Source: Membranipora membranacea | Lineage: Eukaryota; Bryozoa; Gymnolaemata; Cheilostomatida; Membraniporidae | DNA length: 64,000 bases | Direction of reading: 5' to 3' | Assembly: GCA_914767715.1 (NCBI GenBank) | Contig: OU612065.1 | Span: 25,794,001-25,858,000 of the forward strand | In this document: positions 1 through 11,964 of the stretch, piece by piece | Layout of the letters: each line of letters opens with the position of its first letter | Position numbering within the stretch: position 1 is the first letter of the stretch | Program-made: the position numbers and the translations under genes | The notes under the pieces: model-generated | Database searches by the model: none | Seen by the model: only the letters and a program-made list of their open reading frames with translations | What the model was told of the DNA's origin: nothing

Positions 1-6
1 TTGTAG

Positions 7-3000
7 CTGGACGTCACAGGCCAGCGGGGCGACAGGCTAGCGGCCCTAATAATCGAACAAACCTCGCTGATCATGCTAGAATGAGAAGGCATTCAGGCAG
101 TAATCCTGCGCTACCACAGTTCTCTCCTATTAGCTCTAATAACCAACAGGTAATGTACATCAAATAATCGAATTAGGAACAGTCTCTTTTTGGTAGTACC
201 CCCTATCCTCCTAAATGTATTCACTGGATCTTGAGCTTCAAATATGGCTTAGCAAGACGTACTAAATTCTATATAGATTTAGGCGGTTGCTGTTGGCAGT
301 AAATACAACCTGCCGCTTGCTTTCTTCACCATCAATGTGGAAGTAAAACTGCTTGACACACTCATGGGAAAGATGATCTCTAAGCTTTTGAATTTATGCT
401 AATTAGACTTTCTTCTGAATATTTCTCTCATTATGCACAAAATTATAATTCAATAATTGAAACTAGGAGATGGAATCGACTGGTGTATTTTGTTTGTTCC
501 CTCGAATGGACTGAAACAATCAGTATGCAACCACAAAACTTCAAAGATTGCACATACTAGCCTACTTACTGTAAAATGTAAATGTTTCAAGGGATGAATT
601 TAAAAATATTATGGTGACTTATGGGAGACAAGTGGGATAGTGTTACTTAATGAATCAGTTTTATAGCTAGTTGGCTCTGGGAGTACATTAGCTGACCATA
701 TTGACCAAGTTAATGTCTCCTCACTGCCAACATCACAGGATACATAACTGAAACTAGAGTTTGTTTCCTTAGTAAATATTTTTGTCTGCTACAAGCAGTG
801 TGTCCGATGAGTTGTCATATTGGCTATTCTAGCTTATAACACGTTATTTACATGGTGTTTTTTAGAATAACTTTCCCATTGGTAACCTGAATGCTATATT
901 GAAGAGTACGGAACCACCTCCTAATATAAGACTACCCGCAGACCTCAGTAGTAACCAGTTTCCTCAGATGCATCCAGAATTGTCTCCTCAATTTAACAGG
1001 GTGAGTTGATCCTTTTGCCATGGACGATATTCCGCTCCTTATTGTGGTAATTTACTTAATGATAACACACCACTTGCAGCCTTTTTAAGGTCTGTGCTGC
1101 AAAGACATTAGTGGAGGTCCTATGATTGTAGTCCTCCTGACCGCTTGACCCAAATATTTATATACATAATGTTTTATATTCAATGTTCAGGGTGTCATTC
1201 AATAAAAGCCATCTTGTCCTTGTTTTATGCAGCAAAATATCCAGGGAAGCTTTTTAATGTATTCAGAACATGCCAGGAATATGCGTCCATTGTTAGGTTA
1301 CCTTTGTCATTTCCAAGCTTGCTGCTGGCTTTGGTCTTTGTAAAGGAAACTCTCATAGGACATTTTTATTCCAAGATATTGATTGGCCATGTTTTATGGT
1401 TTGCTGAAGTTTGCTATCCAATATAGTATTCTCTAACAGGTTTTTTATAAAGGAGTGTTGTAATAGAGCCATAACCCTAGAATAATCATTTTTTACCTTA
1501 TTTGTCATCTTTACAGGGCCCCCAAAACTTTCCTCAGAGTCCGATGGATATCGGTAACAATGCAGCACAGCAGAGGTTTAATTTCAATGATCAGTTTGGC
1601 GGACAGCATGGCGGTGGTAACATGCGCCCAGTACAGCGTCAGCTCTCGGGCTCCATGACATCACAGTTTCCCTCCAGCAGCGATCAGTCGTTAGGCGGCA
1701 GCATGCACTCACCACAAGCTGGTGGGCAGAGTCTACCCAGACATCTCGATCACGGCCAGTTCAACTCTCCATCTCAGTATAACCCTCAGATCGACCAGTA
1801 AGTTTTTTAAAGATCATGACAGTGAAGGAGTCATGTTTTTTGTATCATCCTGGGATCTCTGACTAATTTAGGAAAGTGCTATAAGGTTCATTAACAACAT
1901 ATGGCCCAGTTTCAACTCATTTTCACTCGAAGTTGAGATGTGATGGTACAAAAAAGGTACTGTTTTAATGATAGTATATACAAAATAGTACCTTTTTAGT
2001 ACATTCCAATCTCAACTTTGAGTGAAAATCAGTTGAAACTGAGCCACTCGCTGTTAATAAATCTTTTGGCAGTTTTCTAAATTAGACTGAGAACTCTAGA
2101 ATGATACCAAAAACCTGATTCCTTAACATTTACTTCATGACTTCTCATTTTTGTTACAAACATCATTTTCTGCTGAGCAAAATATTTTTGTTTGGAGTTC
2201 CTTTAGGCTCCTGTTCAATGTTTATATGGATATGTCAGTAAGTAGTGTGAGGGATACTGACAGGGATTTTTTGACAATGATAGTGACAAATGTATTTAAG
2301 ATTATTGTTATGAATTATGGCTATGGAAGTAGGGTCTTATCTGGACTCCTTATTTGAGCCAAATATTGTTGACTTGAGCTAACTTGAGTATGATTATCGG
2401 ATTTACAGGTGGATTCTCAGTCAACAAAGGTACATACTTGTTTACAACTAGATTCGCTGTTTACATTTTAAGAGCTATCATTTTCTATTTGAGTATTGCC
2501 TAACCTCAGAATGCTCTAAGTTTGTTGTGTAGCTATTGATGCTCAAAACAAACAAGCAGCATGTGAAGGTTAAGTACTGCCATTGTAAATTGCTTACCAT
2601 TCTTTAAAAGCTTCACTCCAACCAAGAATTTCTTGCCAGAAAATATCCATTTTTCCATGCTTCTTGTGAATCCGTGGCTTTACTAGCTTACCGTTCAAAG
2701 TGTTCAAGCAAAATATGCTTTATTACCGAATATTACCTCTTTTTAAAACACCATCTGAGGTTCCTTTAAGTTGATGTCGTATGACCAATTATTGTGGCAT
2801 GGCTTATTATGATAAAAGACCATTTTAGACCATTATTAAACAGTTTGAAGATATATAACCCCATCTCATGCTCCGCATGCTGTATCTCACTGAAATGACT
2901 AAAGCCGACAAAACATCATCTTGTCGAAATTGCTTTTCACCACAGCTAAGCTCCTAGCTTTAGTGCTATCCGATGCCATGAGATTTATATTTCACCAGCT

Positions 3001-4770
3001 AAACTACAGTGGATACTTTCCCTTTGGCCCTACCCGTGTTTCTCCTTGGTCACGCTTAAAATTGATTCTCTTTCATTTTCAGAGTTCCTGGTAATGGGGT
3101 CAGCTCCTCTCAATATGTCAGACAAGAAATGAGAAATAAGTTGGCTGCTAAAGCACAGCAGCAGGGTATGTCTCCTCAACACCCTAACTTCCAGTCAGGT
3201 GCCCCTCAGCAATCTCCTCTCAGCTCACAGCTGGGAGAGTTAATGTCCTCCCCGCTGACTTCGCAGCACAGCGGCAGCGGTAACATGGGACCACCTCCAA
3301 CCTACTCTCCTTCAGGCTTTGGCAATATGCAGCAGATGAGCCAAGGCAGCATTGACCCTACCGACAGCGTACTACCTGATGATATATTAGACCAAAGTAA
3401 GTTTTTTCCTATCTTTGAGCTCAGTCGATCAATCAGTCAATCAAGTCGATGAATTCATTACCAAAGTAAGTTTTCTTGAGCACAGTTGATCTGCATTGTG
3501 ACTTGTGAAGGAATAAATTCCTTACCACCGCCTACCTACTAAATATCTGTTTATTTTGCCCAAGTTTGTCTAGCAAATTTTCAAATTCAGTTATCTTATG
3601 ATTGTGTTAGTATCATACCTTACCTTGTTCTATTTAGTTACTGAATTGACCCACTCACAAAATGAGATTCAGCAGCAAAGACAGCATCACATGCACCATC
3701 AGCACAGTGTCGGCAGCGATGCTGGACAGCTCAGCATGGCTGTCAACGAACTAGAAATGGCACAAAACAAAATTAACCAATCAAAGAAAGAATCGACCGA
3801 AGCAAGGGAGCAGCTTCGCGCTCTAGCAGGTAAGCTTCTTTCACTCATACTATATCATTACTAGGTACGTTTGGCAGGTCTTGCAGCGGCTACTCGACTT
3901 TTGCTCACTCTCTACAATAATATACTCATATTGTTTCTAATGCATTATGTTTATTTCCTAAGGAGTTGTGCCTTCACAACTCAGAGGGGACAACTCTGAA
4001 CATGACGATCAAAATGTGATCTTACATACAATCAGGGAGGGTGGGATATATATACCCTCCCTGATACAATTAGAGTGATTCATTCATACTATACCATCAT
4101 ACTTGTATAGCAGTTAATGTTACATTATTTTTGCAGGAAAGTCAGGCCCAGAGGCAGTGTTTCGCAAACAACTGAGTCAGCAGAAAAAACAAGCTGGCGG
4201 CGCCCTGCAAGCAAAAAATAATCACGCAAATAAAGCACTAGCTAGAGAAAATATAGAGAAGCTGAAGCATGCTGGAAATGAAAGCAATATCAGTATTATC
4301 AGGCCGGACCCTCCCGCAGTAAGTAAAGTTATCGTTAAGAAGACATTAAATTGAATTGTGTTGTTTTTGGGCAAAATTGGTAAATGATGATGATCATTAT
4401 ATATGCCACAATTCAATAATAGACTTATTGACTATCAAACTGCATTCAATCATGGTAATAATTTGATATTGTACGTAAGGTTTTCTTTTCTTGCCACATA
4501 TTTCTGGTATCTTTGACTACCCTACGTCATGAGGGTTATAACAGGACAGAACAATGGTTACTGTACATGCTCCTTTGGTGTGACTTGTGTCATTACATTA
4601 TATCATATTAATGTAAGATTAATATCTTTCTGACCCAGTACCTCTAACCCGAAATTATTTATACAACATCTTATTTTGTCCATTTTTTACAGCCGCCGAT
4701 TGAAAGTATTCAACCTAATGACCAGAGTGATAGTCTTCTTCAACAACTGCTCACAAAGGAATTATATTAA
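7..4770 (+). CDS. Glutamine-rich nuclear receptor coactivator-like gene, last seven exons (5' partial)
   Basis: Seven exons join in one frame: 7-149, 866-1000, 1517-1797, 3083-3396, 3638-3829, 4137-4318, 4693-4770 (stop TAA 4768-4770), giving about 440 C-terminal residues. Every junction has AG/GT borders and compatible phase. The product is rich in Q, S, P, G and M, with a stretch SQYVRQEMRNKL early in exon 4 of this set, a Q/H run and a charged, coiled-coil-like segment (NELEMAQNKINQSKKE) in exon 5, and a basic segment in exon 6. It ends SLLQQLLTKELY, an LxxLL box at the extreme C-terminus. Vertebrate p160 coactivators (SRC-1 type) end in a very similar LLQQLLT box; this is family knowledge from memory. 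The bHLH-PAS end would lie left of the window. Another Q-rich chromatin coactivator is possible. The exon model is strong, the family name moderate. Confidence 0.6.
1891..2057. repeat. Inverted-repeat element (MITE-like) in coactivator intron
   Basis: Two arms are near-perfect reverse complements: the left arm contains CAGTTTCAACTCATTTTCAC (1907-1926) and the right arm its counterpart ending GTTGAAACTGAG. TTAACA and TGTTAA close the outer ends. The short centre has its own hairpin around AAAGGTAC/GTACCTTTTT. It has no coding capacity. No clear target-site duplication was seen. Confidence 0.6.
2409..2429 (+). other. Candidate 21-nt microexon of the coactivator gene
   Basis: The stretch GTGGATTCTCAGTCAACAAAG is preceded by TTTACAG and followed by GTACAT. 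Its length is a multiple of three. If included between exons 1517-1797 and 3083-3396 it would add seven codons (reading QWILSQQR across the joins) without a stop or frame change. The pyrimidine tract upstream is weak. It is a possibility only and the main gene model does not need it. Confidence 0.25.
4033..4063. repeat. 31-bp palindromic mini-MITE with 7-bp target duplication
   Basis: CAGGGAGGGTGGGATATA pairs with the right end TATACCCTCCCTG. The element is flanked by the direct repeat ATACAAT at 4026-4032 and 4064-4070. The same palindrome type occurs at unrelated sites in the A genes (7052-7085 and 8305-8338 and their duplicates), each with its own flanking repeat, so this looks like a mobile family reduced to its terminal inverted repeats. 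Confidence 0.6.
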
Positions 4771-4810
4771 CATATAATATTATAATATAGTATAATTAAT
4801 ATTATATGTT
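4769..4810. repeat. AT-rich palindrome over the coactivator stop codon
   Basis: Arms 4769-4782 and 4797-4810 are perfect 14-bp reverse complements (AACATATAATATTA type) separated by 14 bp of A/T. The left arm begins within the TAA stop. Homology with the copy at 52 kb starts at the right edge of this palindrome, so it is a plausible fragile site used as a duplication breakpoint. Confidence 0.65.
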
Positions 4811-5690
4811 AGTATGATTCCCTGTGCTCACAGCTGGCACTTGTTGTATAAGCACGGATCATATCACTCACATACAAAGCTACCAAGCTGCCCTTTATAA
4901 TCCAGTCTCTAATTCAGAGGAACCACTATCAACAGTATTCTTTATAAAGAACTTATATGCTGTGTTATCATCAATGAACTCTATAGAACGATTGCATATG
5001 TTCTATATATCACAGTCATTGTTTAAATCCTATATTGTTTTATCAATATTTTTTGGACTGGTTGCGCCCTATTTTAGAAGTTCTTCTTGCCTTTTACCAT
5101 TCATTGATGCACTGGCACCACTTTGTATATACTATATACTTAATACTACATAATACTACTATTCTCACACTACAAACTGCGTACACACACTCGTGTACTT
5201 GAATGATAAATGTATTTGTCCTTGGTGTTCTTGCGCACAGCCATACCAGTATTTTTCGCTGCTAACCCATGATGTCTATAGTTTGAAAGCCATATTCACT
5301 ACAATAAGAGAAATATATAATGATGATGTATTTTTGGACTATTTTTGGTATCGCAAATAATAATAATAGTAATAAAAGTGTTGTATGGAAGTTGCATGCC
5401 CTTACTCAGCAGATTATATAATATTTCTCCCTCTGTACACATGAAATCTTTTTTTTTGTAAATTTTGTTATCAATGGTTATGTGTTATATATATTATAGG
5501 GTAAGTATTAGTACCATCATATACTAATTGTTGATTGACCTGAACACAACATTAAGGGTCCCATTGTAATAATATTTTACCTCAGATAGTGGTCAGTACC
5601 GGCTGCTTATACCTCTATATTTCTCTATTTTCTCCTTGTAAGGGATTCTTAGGAATCCATTATTCTATGTGAATAAAACTACAAAACTCG
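4771..5690 (+). other. Probable 3' UTR of the coactivator gene
   Basis: The AT-rich stretch after the stop codon has AATAAA signals, the best at 5672-5677 followed by the end of the recognisable transcript-like region. An open stretch of 109 codons at 4824-5153 is present, but with no splice context, recognisable domain or known homologue it is not called. From 4811 onward this region is duplicated at 52032-52930. Confidence 0.5.
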
Positions 5691-5776
5691 TCTAACAGAA
5701 AAATCAACATCGCTTTCATTATTTTACTCGTCAACGGCTGATGTTTAAAGGTTGGACAAGGCCGTACATAGTTAAA

Positions 5777-5896
5777 GCGCTCAAACTGTTGCGGGATAGC
5801 TGGAAATGGCATTTCATTATCAACCATTTTTCCTGGGTGGGGAAGTGGTTGATAATGAAATGCTACTACCAGCTATTCCGCAACAGTTTGTACGCT
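5777..5896. repeat. Long imperfect hairpin element
   Basis: The left arm GCGCTCAAACTGTTGCGGGA... and the right arm ending GCAACAGTTTGTACGC fold back over about 50 bp each, around a short centre with CCTGGGTGGGGAAG. A copy lies at 52982-53101. It has no coding content and behaves like a small inverted-repeat transposon remnant. Confidence 0.6.
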
Positions 5897-6440
5897 TAAA
5901 CTAGATCGTAAATTGTCATAAATTTCTATCAAAATCTGTGATGACTTGTAACTAATCGACAGTCAAGAGTTTGAGATATAAATTTTGTATTTGTGAGGTC
6001 ATGTGACCGTATCGCTAATTCCTATGAGTAATTGATTTGTTCAATCCCGTGCCACACCCATCAACTTATATCGAATAATGAATTATATAATGCTATGTTT
6101 TTATTGGCCGATTTTTAATCTCAAGTTATTTTAAGACATTTGATGTGTCGCTGAAAACCTTGGCGATTACCTCAAATAACTCAAAGAAGCGGACAATCAA
6201 CCTACCAAATAAATACAAGTGATTTCCTCACTGTTTGTAAAATTAACTTGTTATCACTTTATTTTCTTAAGTTTCTAACTTTGTCATGAAATTTGACAGG
6301 TAGATATCTTATCTTATTTGCTTTCGGTCGAGGCAACTTTTATTTTTGTGAACAGAGAGAAAACACAAGACAAAAATAATTATTATCAGCCCATAGGTAT
6401 TATGCTGGTGCACAAAGAAGGACATTATCACATCTATTAG

Positions 6441-6545
6441 GTAAGCCACTTAGGATAGCTACTAGGGATAGCCACTAAGGATAACAAATAGGGATAGCCA
6501 CGGGATAGCCACTTGGGATAGCTATGGGATAGCCCTAGGAATAGG
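6441..6545. repeat. GGATAGCCAC minisatellite
   Basis: About nine imperfect copies of a ten-base motif (GGATAGCCAC / GGATAGCTAC) stand in tandem. Duplicates at about 19552-19626, 44580-44659 and 53643-53752 differ in copy number: those of blocks 2 and 3 are shorter, that of block 4 matches block 1. It lies between the duplication edge and gene A. Confidence 0.7.
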
Positions 6546-7051
6546 TGTGAATGAGTTAAAAATTGTAAATTTTCAAGTTATTAAGCTTTACACAACTCAG
6601 ATGCTGTCACAGTCACAAAGCCTGTCATCTTGTAACACGCAGTGTTTCATTTCCTCGATGGTATATTCTTTCTTTTAAATAAGTATAATTAGATAATACT
6701 TGAGTAACCAATACTTGAAATAGTAATACTCCAAGTATATCAAAAGGTAAATACTCCAAATACAATACAAAGGATCCATAAAGAAAGAAAGACAAAACTC
6801 AGCATTCTATATTTACTTTCTTAGGTCGCAGACGTAAAAATCCATAATAGTGAGCAAATGAAGACGCAAATTAACGAAAAACCTTGCAGAAGGTTAGCCT
6901 TTTCATGTATCAATGTCAATAAGCAACAGCAAAGTGATTCAACACCATAAAAAAAACAATATTTACAACAGGGCCTTTAAAATACCACAAAGTATTTTTG
7001 TACATCTACTTTTTAGCAGTTTGGTGCAGTCAATTGACACCTTGTCATATC

Positions 7052-7085
7052 AGGGGAGGGTGGGATATACCCCCCACCCTCCCTG
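7052..7085. repeat. 34-bp palindromic mini-MITE downstream of A1
   Basis: AGGGGAGGGTGGGATATA faces CCCCCCACCCTCCCTG. Flanks are GTCATATC (7044-7051) and GTCATACC (7086-7093), an 8-bp duplication with one mismatch. Duplicates lie near 20132-20164, 45168-45200 and 54255-54290 with the same flanks, so the insertion predates the block duplications. Confidence 0.6.
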
Positions 7086-7133
7086 GTCATACCAATAGGT
7101 ACCAAACAATTATATTTTAAGTACAAGTTGGAA

Positions 7134-10100
7134 TTATCTGCTCAGGCGCATGTAGACTGTTTTCAGTGAGTAGCGATGACCTCTGAACATCTTCCAAGTA
7201 GCTCCTACACCAAATTCAGTATTATTGCCGCCTTCAAAGTAGAGTCCATTGAGATTACAGCGATGGCATGCGGCGTACCACCATCCGGCTACAATGAGGT
7301 AAAGAGGATATAATGGGTCTATGTCTGTAATCCATCCCAGAATGCAACGCTCATCAGAGGAGGTCAGGACCCACCACTTGTATCCAATGAATGGAATATA
7401 CTATTTTTAGACCTAAAATATGAAGGTCCCAAAAACAAGCCAAATCTTTTTCCTCTTTTTTTTGTATGAGTCATTTTGATGATCTCCACTCTTAGTCATC
7501 TTTAACCCCAGCATTATAAGCAATCAATTTTATCAATACCATGATATCAGATGCAAAAATAAACTAAACTAAACAAAACTAGCTCAATTCTTTATCAGAT
7601 TTTAACAAAATCTAAAAGCTCCCGCTTAAAGATGGTACACAACATTGGTAGTTTCCTGTTCTTTGCCATGTTGTAGTCAGCTAGGTGAGTTCTTACCAAA
7701 ACTGTGAAGCTTAAAAGATAAAAGTAGTCTAGGGCTTTATGATGACCCTCCACCCTCCCAGGGCTAATGAGTCATGACTATTATGCTCAACAAGCTTTGA
7801 CACGGATATTTTTTAATTTTTCGGCTTTGGTCAGTTGAGGGCAATGGACCAATGCTTACCATTATATATGTCAGCACAGTTCTGTGTTACAGACGAATCG
7901 TTATCATTGTCCCTTGTTGAAAACTTTTGACCATTATGGAATTCCAGTGCGTCGCCAGCATCTCCGGAGTAGCCCTCAATCTTCATTTATAAATATCATA
8001 ATAAATACAATATATGACATATATACATATATATAATATGTATGATATCTCGAATTTGATGTAAGCTTATTTTAGGTATGTTATAAGCTGTTGCTAATTC
8101 AAATTTTTAGGCGCATGCAAGGGTAGAGAAAGTAAAACATATCAGTATCATCATCTTGCCCACAATGCTGTTATGTTGGAGACCTACATTTAGAGAGAAT
8201 GCTTATCGTTGATAGACAATGGAGTTCAAGTAAGTATGTTTGACCCTGATAAATTATGTTCTAAAAAGTGAACAGCTGAATTAACAATGTAGTGCTTGCT
8301 ATCACCAGGGAGGGTGGGAGGGTATATCCCACCCTCCCTGCTATCAGAATGAGTGAAACTTCTCACATGTGACAAGTATTGCTCATCCTCCCCTTCAATA
8401 GAGAATAGGGAGTAATTAGCCGTCCTGGTCTCACCATCGTGATCCTCCAGGAACACACTCAACTTCTGGTTGCTCTGAGTCAAGCAGTGTATGTTATCCA
8501 ATCCTACAATCAATCCATCATGTGCTTTGTGCGATTTTCATTTTTTTTAAATGTTTCTAGGCTGAATCTATATTCAGTCTCGCTGGCCTTGTCTAGAACA
8601 AAAAACAAAATAACATTTAAATTGATTAATATTTCTCTTCTATCTACCGCGAAACCATAAATTTCTAATGTCAACAGCAGCAAAGTTAAGGCATCACCAC
8701 ATCATTTGGTGCAGACTATCTTACCTAGCCAATACTCTCCTGTCAAGTTACCAAAACCATCAACATAGTCATCCCAGTATCTGAAGAAGTCCTCAGAACC
8801 ATCCAGTCTCCTCTGAATAACCGTCCATCCCGAGGCAGAGTCAAATTGACATACAGCTTGCATCAGGCCACAAGAAGTTTGTGGTTTCAAATCGTATATC
8901 TCTCCAGAGGCTCTCTCACCCTTATCGAAGGCATCCTGGCAATCTGACCAAACAGTTACAACAGTCAACACTTTCCTTTAATACACTGCTATATAGATTA
9001 AAACATTAAAATTGATACAAGTTAGCAGCCTCTTTTGAATTTGATATAACAAGGAATTGTGCAACTTCCAGTCAGGATGAAAACATGCACTTTACATTTA
9101 TTTGATATTGCTCAATGGCGGGTGCATAATAAATGTCATACCTTTGTAAATGCAGTTGGTCAGACCTCCAGTATAACTCTAAAATATATAAATTCATTGA
9201 TTCATTGATTGACCCTTCTTAAATAATTGTTATTATTAATTTGGGAATATATAATAATTCAGTGAACAACATATGCCTTCTGCTGTTAGTTATACTGCAT
9301 TTAGATTTTACTTGTACTTACATGGGGTACAGCGTTTGTGTGATAGCAGTGCTGTTTCTCAGCATAGCTGATGGACGATTTATCTGCGTACGTAATCTCA
9401 AACGACTGGTCATACAGCTGGCATTGCTGTAACCTGCTGTCATATATCACAGATTCACATGTGGCTTGAAAAGAACAGTACTCGGCACACTCCATAAATA
9501 CTCGTGAACCTTGGAAAGACAAGGATGGCTTACTGTGGTGGTAGAGGTGTGAATTTTATCTTTAATTCGATATTGATCAATGACTTTGAAGTTATGTGAT
9601 AGAATTTGTAAACTAGTGTCCAAATTGGATGTTATGTGCATGTTTATGTGTGAACGTTTGTGATATATATGTCTGTACAAGATAAGTTTCAAATCAATTT
9701 GCAGGGCGCTTGGTACTTTGGCAATCACACATCAGATTTCATCATACTGGCAATTAATTTTTAGATATGTTGCAAGTTGGTCGGCAGAGTTCTGAGATGA
9801 TCAAGTAATAAGTTAAATCCTACATATATTTCTTTCCTCGCTGTTATCAGGGCATCCTTGCTTTTACAAAGTAATTTGCTGGGAAAATTAAATGGGTTGT
9901 CTCCTCTCTTGACGTAGGGACAAAACTCTTAATATAAGAACGGTTCAAGACAATAATTAGATCGGTCAGTAACAAGTGATATACAGTGGTTAAAAAATGT
10001 TCATTTCTGCAGCATCAAATTTTACCAACTATGTACAACGTTAAACACAACCATATTAAATGACAGCTGACAACAAACTTTGGCTGGAATTATAGCTCTG

Positions 10101-10328
10101 TTCATAGTTTCTGGTGTTACAAAACAAAATCATTTCCTGAACAACTTCACAAGATAATTCGTGCTTACCAGTCGTTAATTTGGTCATATCAGCCATAATG
10201 CTTGTTTCATTAACATTGTGAGTAACTCTGTAAATATCAGCGCATACAGAAGTGACAGGAATGATGATGTTATATGCATATAATATACGAAAAACTGCTG
10301 CAAGAGCGCCAACAGCGGAAGCGTCCAT
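7134..10328 (-). CDS. A1: secreted PAN-fibrinogen-related protein, seven exons, intact
   Basis: Exons on the minus strand are 10169-10328, 9322-9509, 9142-9178, 8725-8943, 8367-8503, 7860-7980 and 7134-7288; all have GT/AG borders and phases 1-0-1-1-0-1, giving 338 residues. The ATG sits in a good context (CAGCCATGG). Residues 1-30 form a hydrophobic leader; about 54-128 are a Cys-rich PAN/apple-like module (ECAEYC, CESVIYDSRLQQCQLYD); 129-338 are a fibrinogen C-terminal domain with CQDAFDKGER, GWTVIQRRLDGSEDF, the Ca-site-like DNDND and WWYAACHRCNLNGLY. Known FReDs of this type (ficolins, tachylectins) bind acetylated or glycan ligands through a pocket next to the Ca site; that role is inferred here. 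Exon 3 is only 37 nt. No lesion is visible. A4 is the nearest copy. A TATA-like TATAATATGAG lies upstream near 10365, but the same place has a TTTTTCAG that could be a 5' UTR acceptor. Confidence 0.85.
8305..8338. repeat. 34-bp palindromic mini-MITE in A1 intron 5
   Basis: CCAGGGAGGGTGGGAGGG pairs with TATATCCCACCCTCCC. It is flanked by perfect 8-bp direct repeats TGCTATCA at 8297-8304 and 8339-8346, the duplication length of hAT-type transposition. It lies about 28 bp inside the intron from the exon 5 donor. Duplicates are at about 22478-22511, 47057-47090 and 55513-55550. Confidence 0.7.
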
Positions 10329-11964
10329 GGCTGAGAATTCTGAGGCTCTATCTTGACAGGGCTGAAAAACTCATATTATAGACCGCTAATTAAAATAATA
10401 ATCAATATCTAAAATTGCATTTTGAATAATAGTGTATCAAGTCTATTAAAACATAGTTTGTGTAAGGTTGACACCCATTTATATATTTCGGATATAATTA
10501 GCATGCAGGTATATTTTGATTAATACTGACATTTTATTATTTTCTTATCACACAAGGGCTCCTATTACGCCATCTTGATATCACACTGTAACACATTGCT
10601 GATTACATCTGCTTGGTCAAAGAATATTTCATAATGCATTTTCTGAAATTATCTTTGGCCAGAACTATATACATCTTATTGATGTTGATAAAGTTACTTA
10701 GTAGAGATTTTGTGTTCTACAGATATGAAAAAGAATTATTTGAGCCTTTAAACAGCTGCATAAGAGATTTTGTGGCATGCTCCATTTTAAAAATCTTACT
10801 TGCATGCGTTAAAGTCTTCGCATGGTAAATGCAGTATTTAACTTCAGCCTTCACAGTTGATATTCACTATCATATCTTTCTTTCACCCTACTCTAGAGAT
10901 GACTTACTTTTCCCAAATCTATGAGTATGAGGGAGGCAACTGAAGTTAACATTTACCAACCAGCCTACATTCACAACTACATTTATTTGTATTCATCACT
11001 TAAAAAAATCGCAAATCAACCTTAGAAAGAAACAGAAAAAAATATGAAAATATGTTGTAACGCTAGAATTGAAAGTACTACAACTGAACAACATATGGAA
11101 CATGATAAAAAGATAGGCGATAGAGATCACCTTGAAAATGAAGGACCTACAAAGAACGTTGCTTAATATACCAGTGAAATATTCTTTATCAGAGAACATC
11201 ATTTCCAATCATCATACTTCCATTCTCCAGGTAGCTTCAAAAATTACATTCTAGATTCTAAGGCAGACTTGTGTTTAAGTTTTTTCATCCCTCCTACCTA
11301 ATAGCTGCAGAGCGATTGGGTCAAATTTAGTGATGTTGATACTTTTTGTCTACAGTAACAAAAATGTACGATAAGGTCAAAACGACAAAATAAATTGAAA
11401 CAAACACAATGACCATCAAACAAATAAACAAAAGTCTGCTTTATGTCATCGCGCATTGGGTTGTAGAAAACGTGGAAAGGCAGAAAATTTGCTTCATAAC
11501 ACTAAATCATTTGAAATGTATTTCAATAGTTCTTTTAAAGGTCATCATCAATTTTCAGGTGAAATACCATTTTCCACCTTTTCTGGAAAAACTGAAAAAT
11601 AGTTTTCTCTGCTATGAAATAAAATTTTCCACCTCTCCGCAATTTCTAGAACCTGGTGGCGCTGACAAGAACAAGATAGACATAAAGAAAAAAAAAATTC
11701 CATTGTTTTTGTATAGATATAGCAAGTGGGACATAGCTTTAAGCTACTTCCGGAGTCTGCAAAAAGAGTCCCTTAGTCTATCGCTCATCATATCTCTGGT
11801 TCTGATTTTACGGCATTCGATGAGTCTGTGCGGCACAACCTTCCACAATGGGTATACCTTTTAGAAAGAGAAGGCCACTTACTCTTAGCCCGAAGCGAAT
11901 TCGAACCCATGACGGCGAGATATGGATATAATAAAACATATTTTATGAACATTTCTGACTGTGT
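10329..11964. other. A1-B1 spacer
   Basis: It contains the A1 upstream region and, towards B1, a diverged foldback element (11458-11654). Open stretches here, including one of 151 codons at 11409-11864, run through the foldback repeat and poly-A runs and show no domain, so none is called. Homologous spacers are 24502-26135, 34839-36133, 49061-49914 and 57536-59167. Confidence 0.5.
11458..11654. repeat. Diverged foldback element, GGAAAGGC family
   Basis: The left end GGGTTGTAGAAAACGTGGAA and the right end TTTCTAGAACC are inverted versions of each other, as are GGAAAGGCAGAAAAT and ATTTTCCACCTCTCC. It resembles the younger element at 45816-46437. Copies at 25630-25826, 35628-35824 and 58662-58858 show it was in place before the blocks duplicated. 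Confidence 0.55.

Noticed and set aside
4824-5153. 109-codon open stretch, also present at 52046-52375
   Set aside because: Both copies are nearly identical at the DNA level from recent duplication, so conservation says nothing. No domain, no splice context, and it lies in a 3' UTR-like region.
6441-6545. CRISPR-like array
   Set aside because: Repeats are short, contiguous and imperfect with no spacers, and the setting is a metazoan genome; it is a minisatellite.
11409-11864. 151-codon open stretch in the A-B spacer
   Set aside because: It runs through the inverted-repeat element and a poly-A run, and is broken in the other blocks by small indels.
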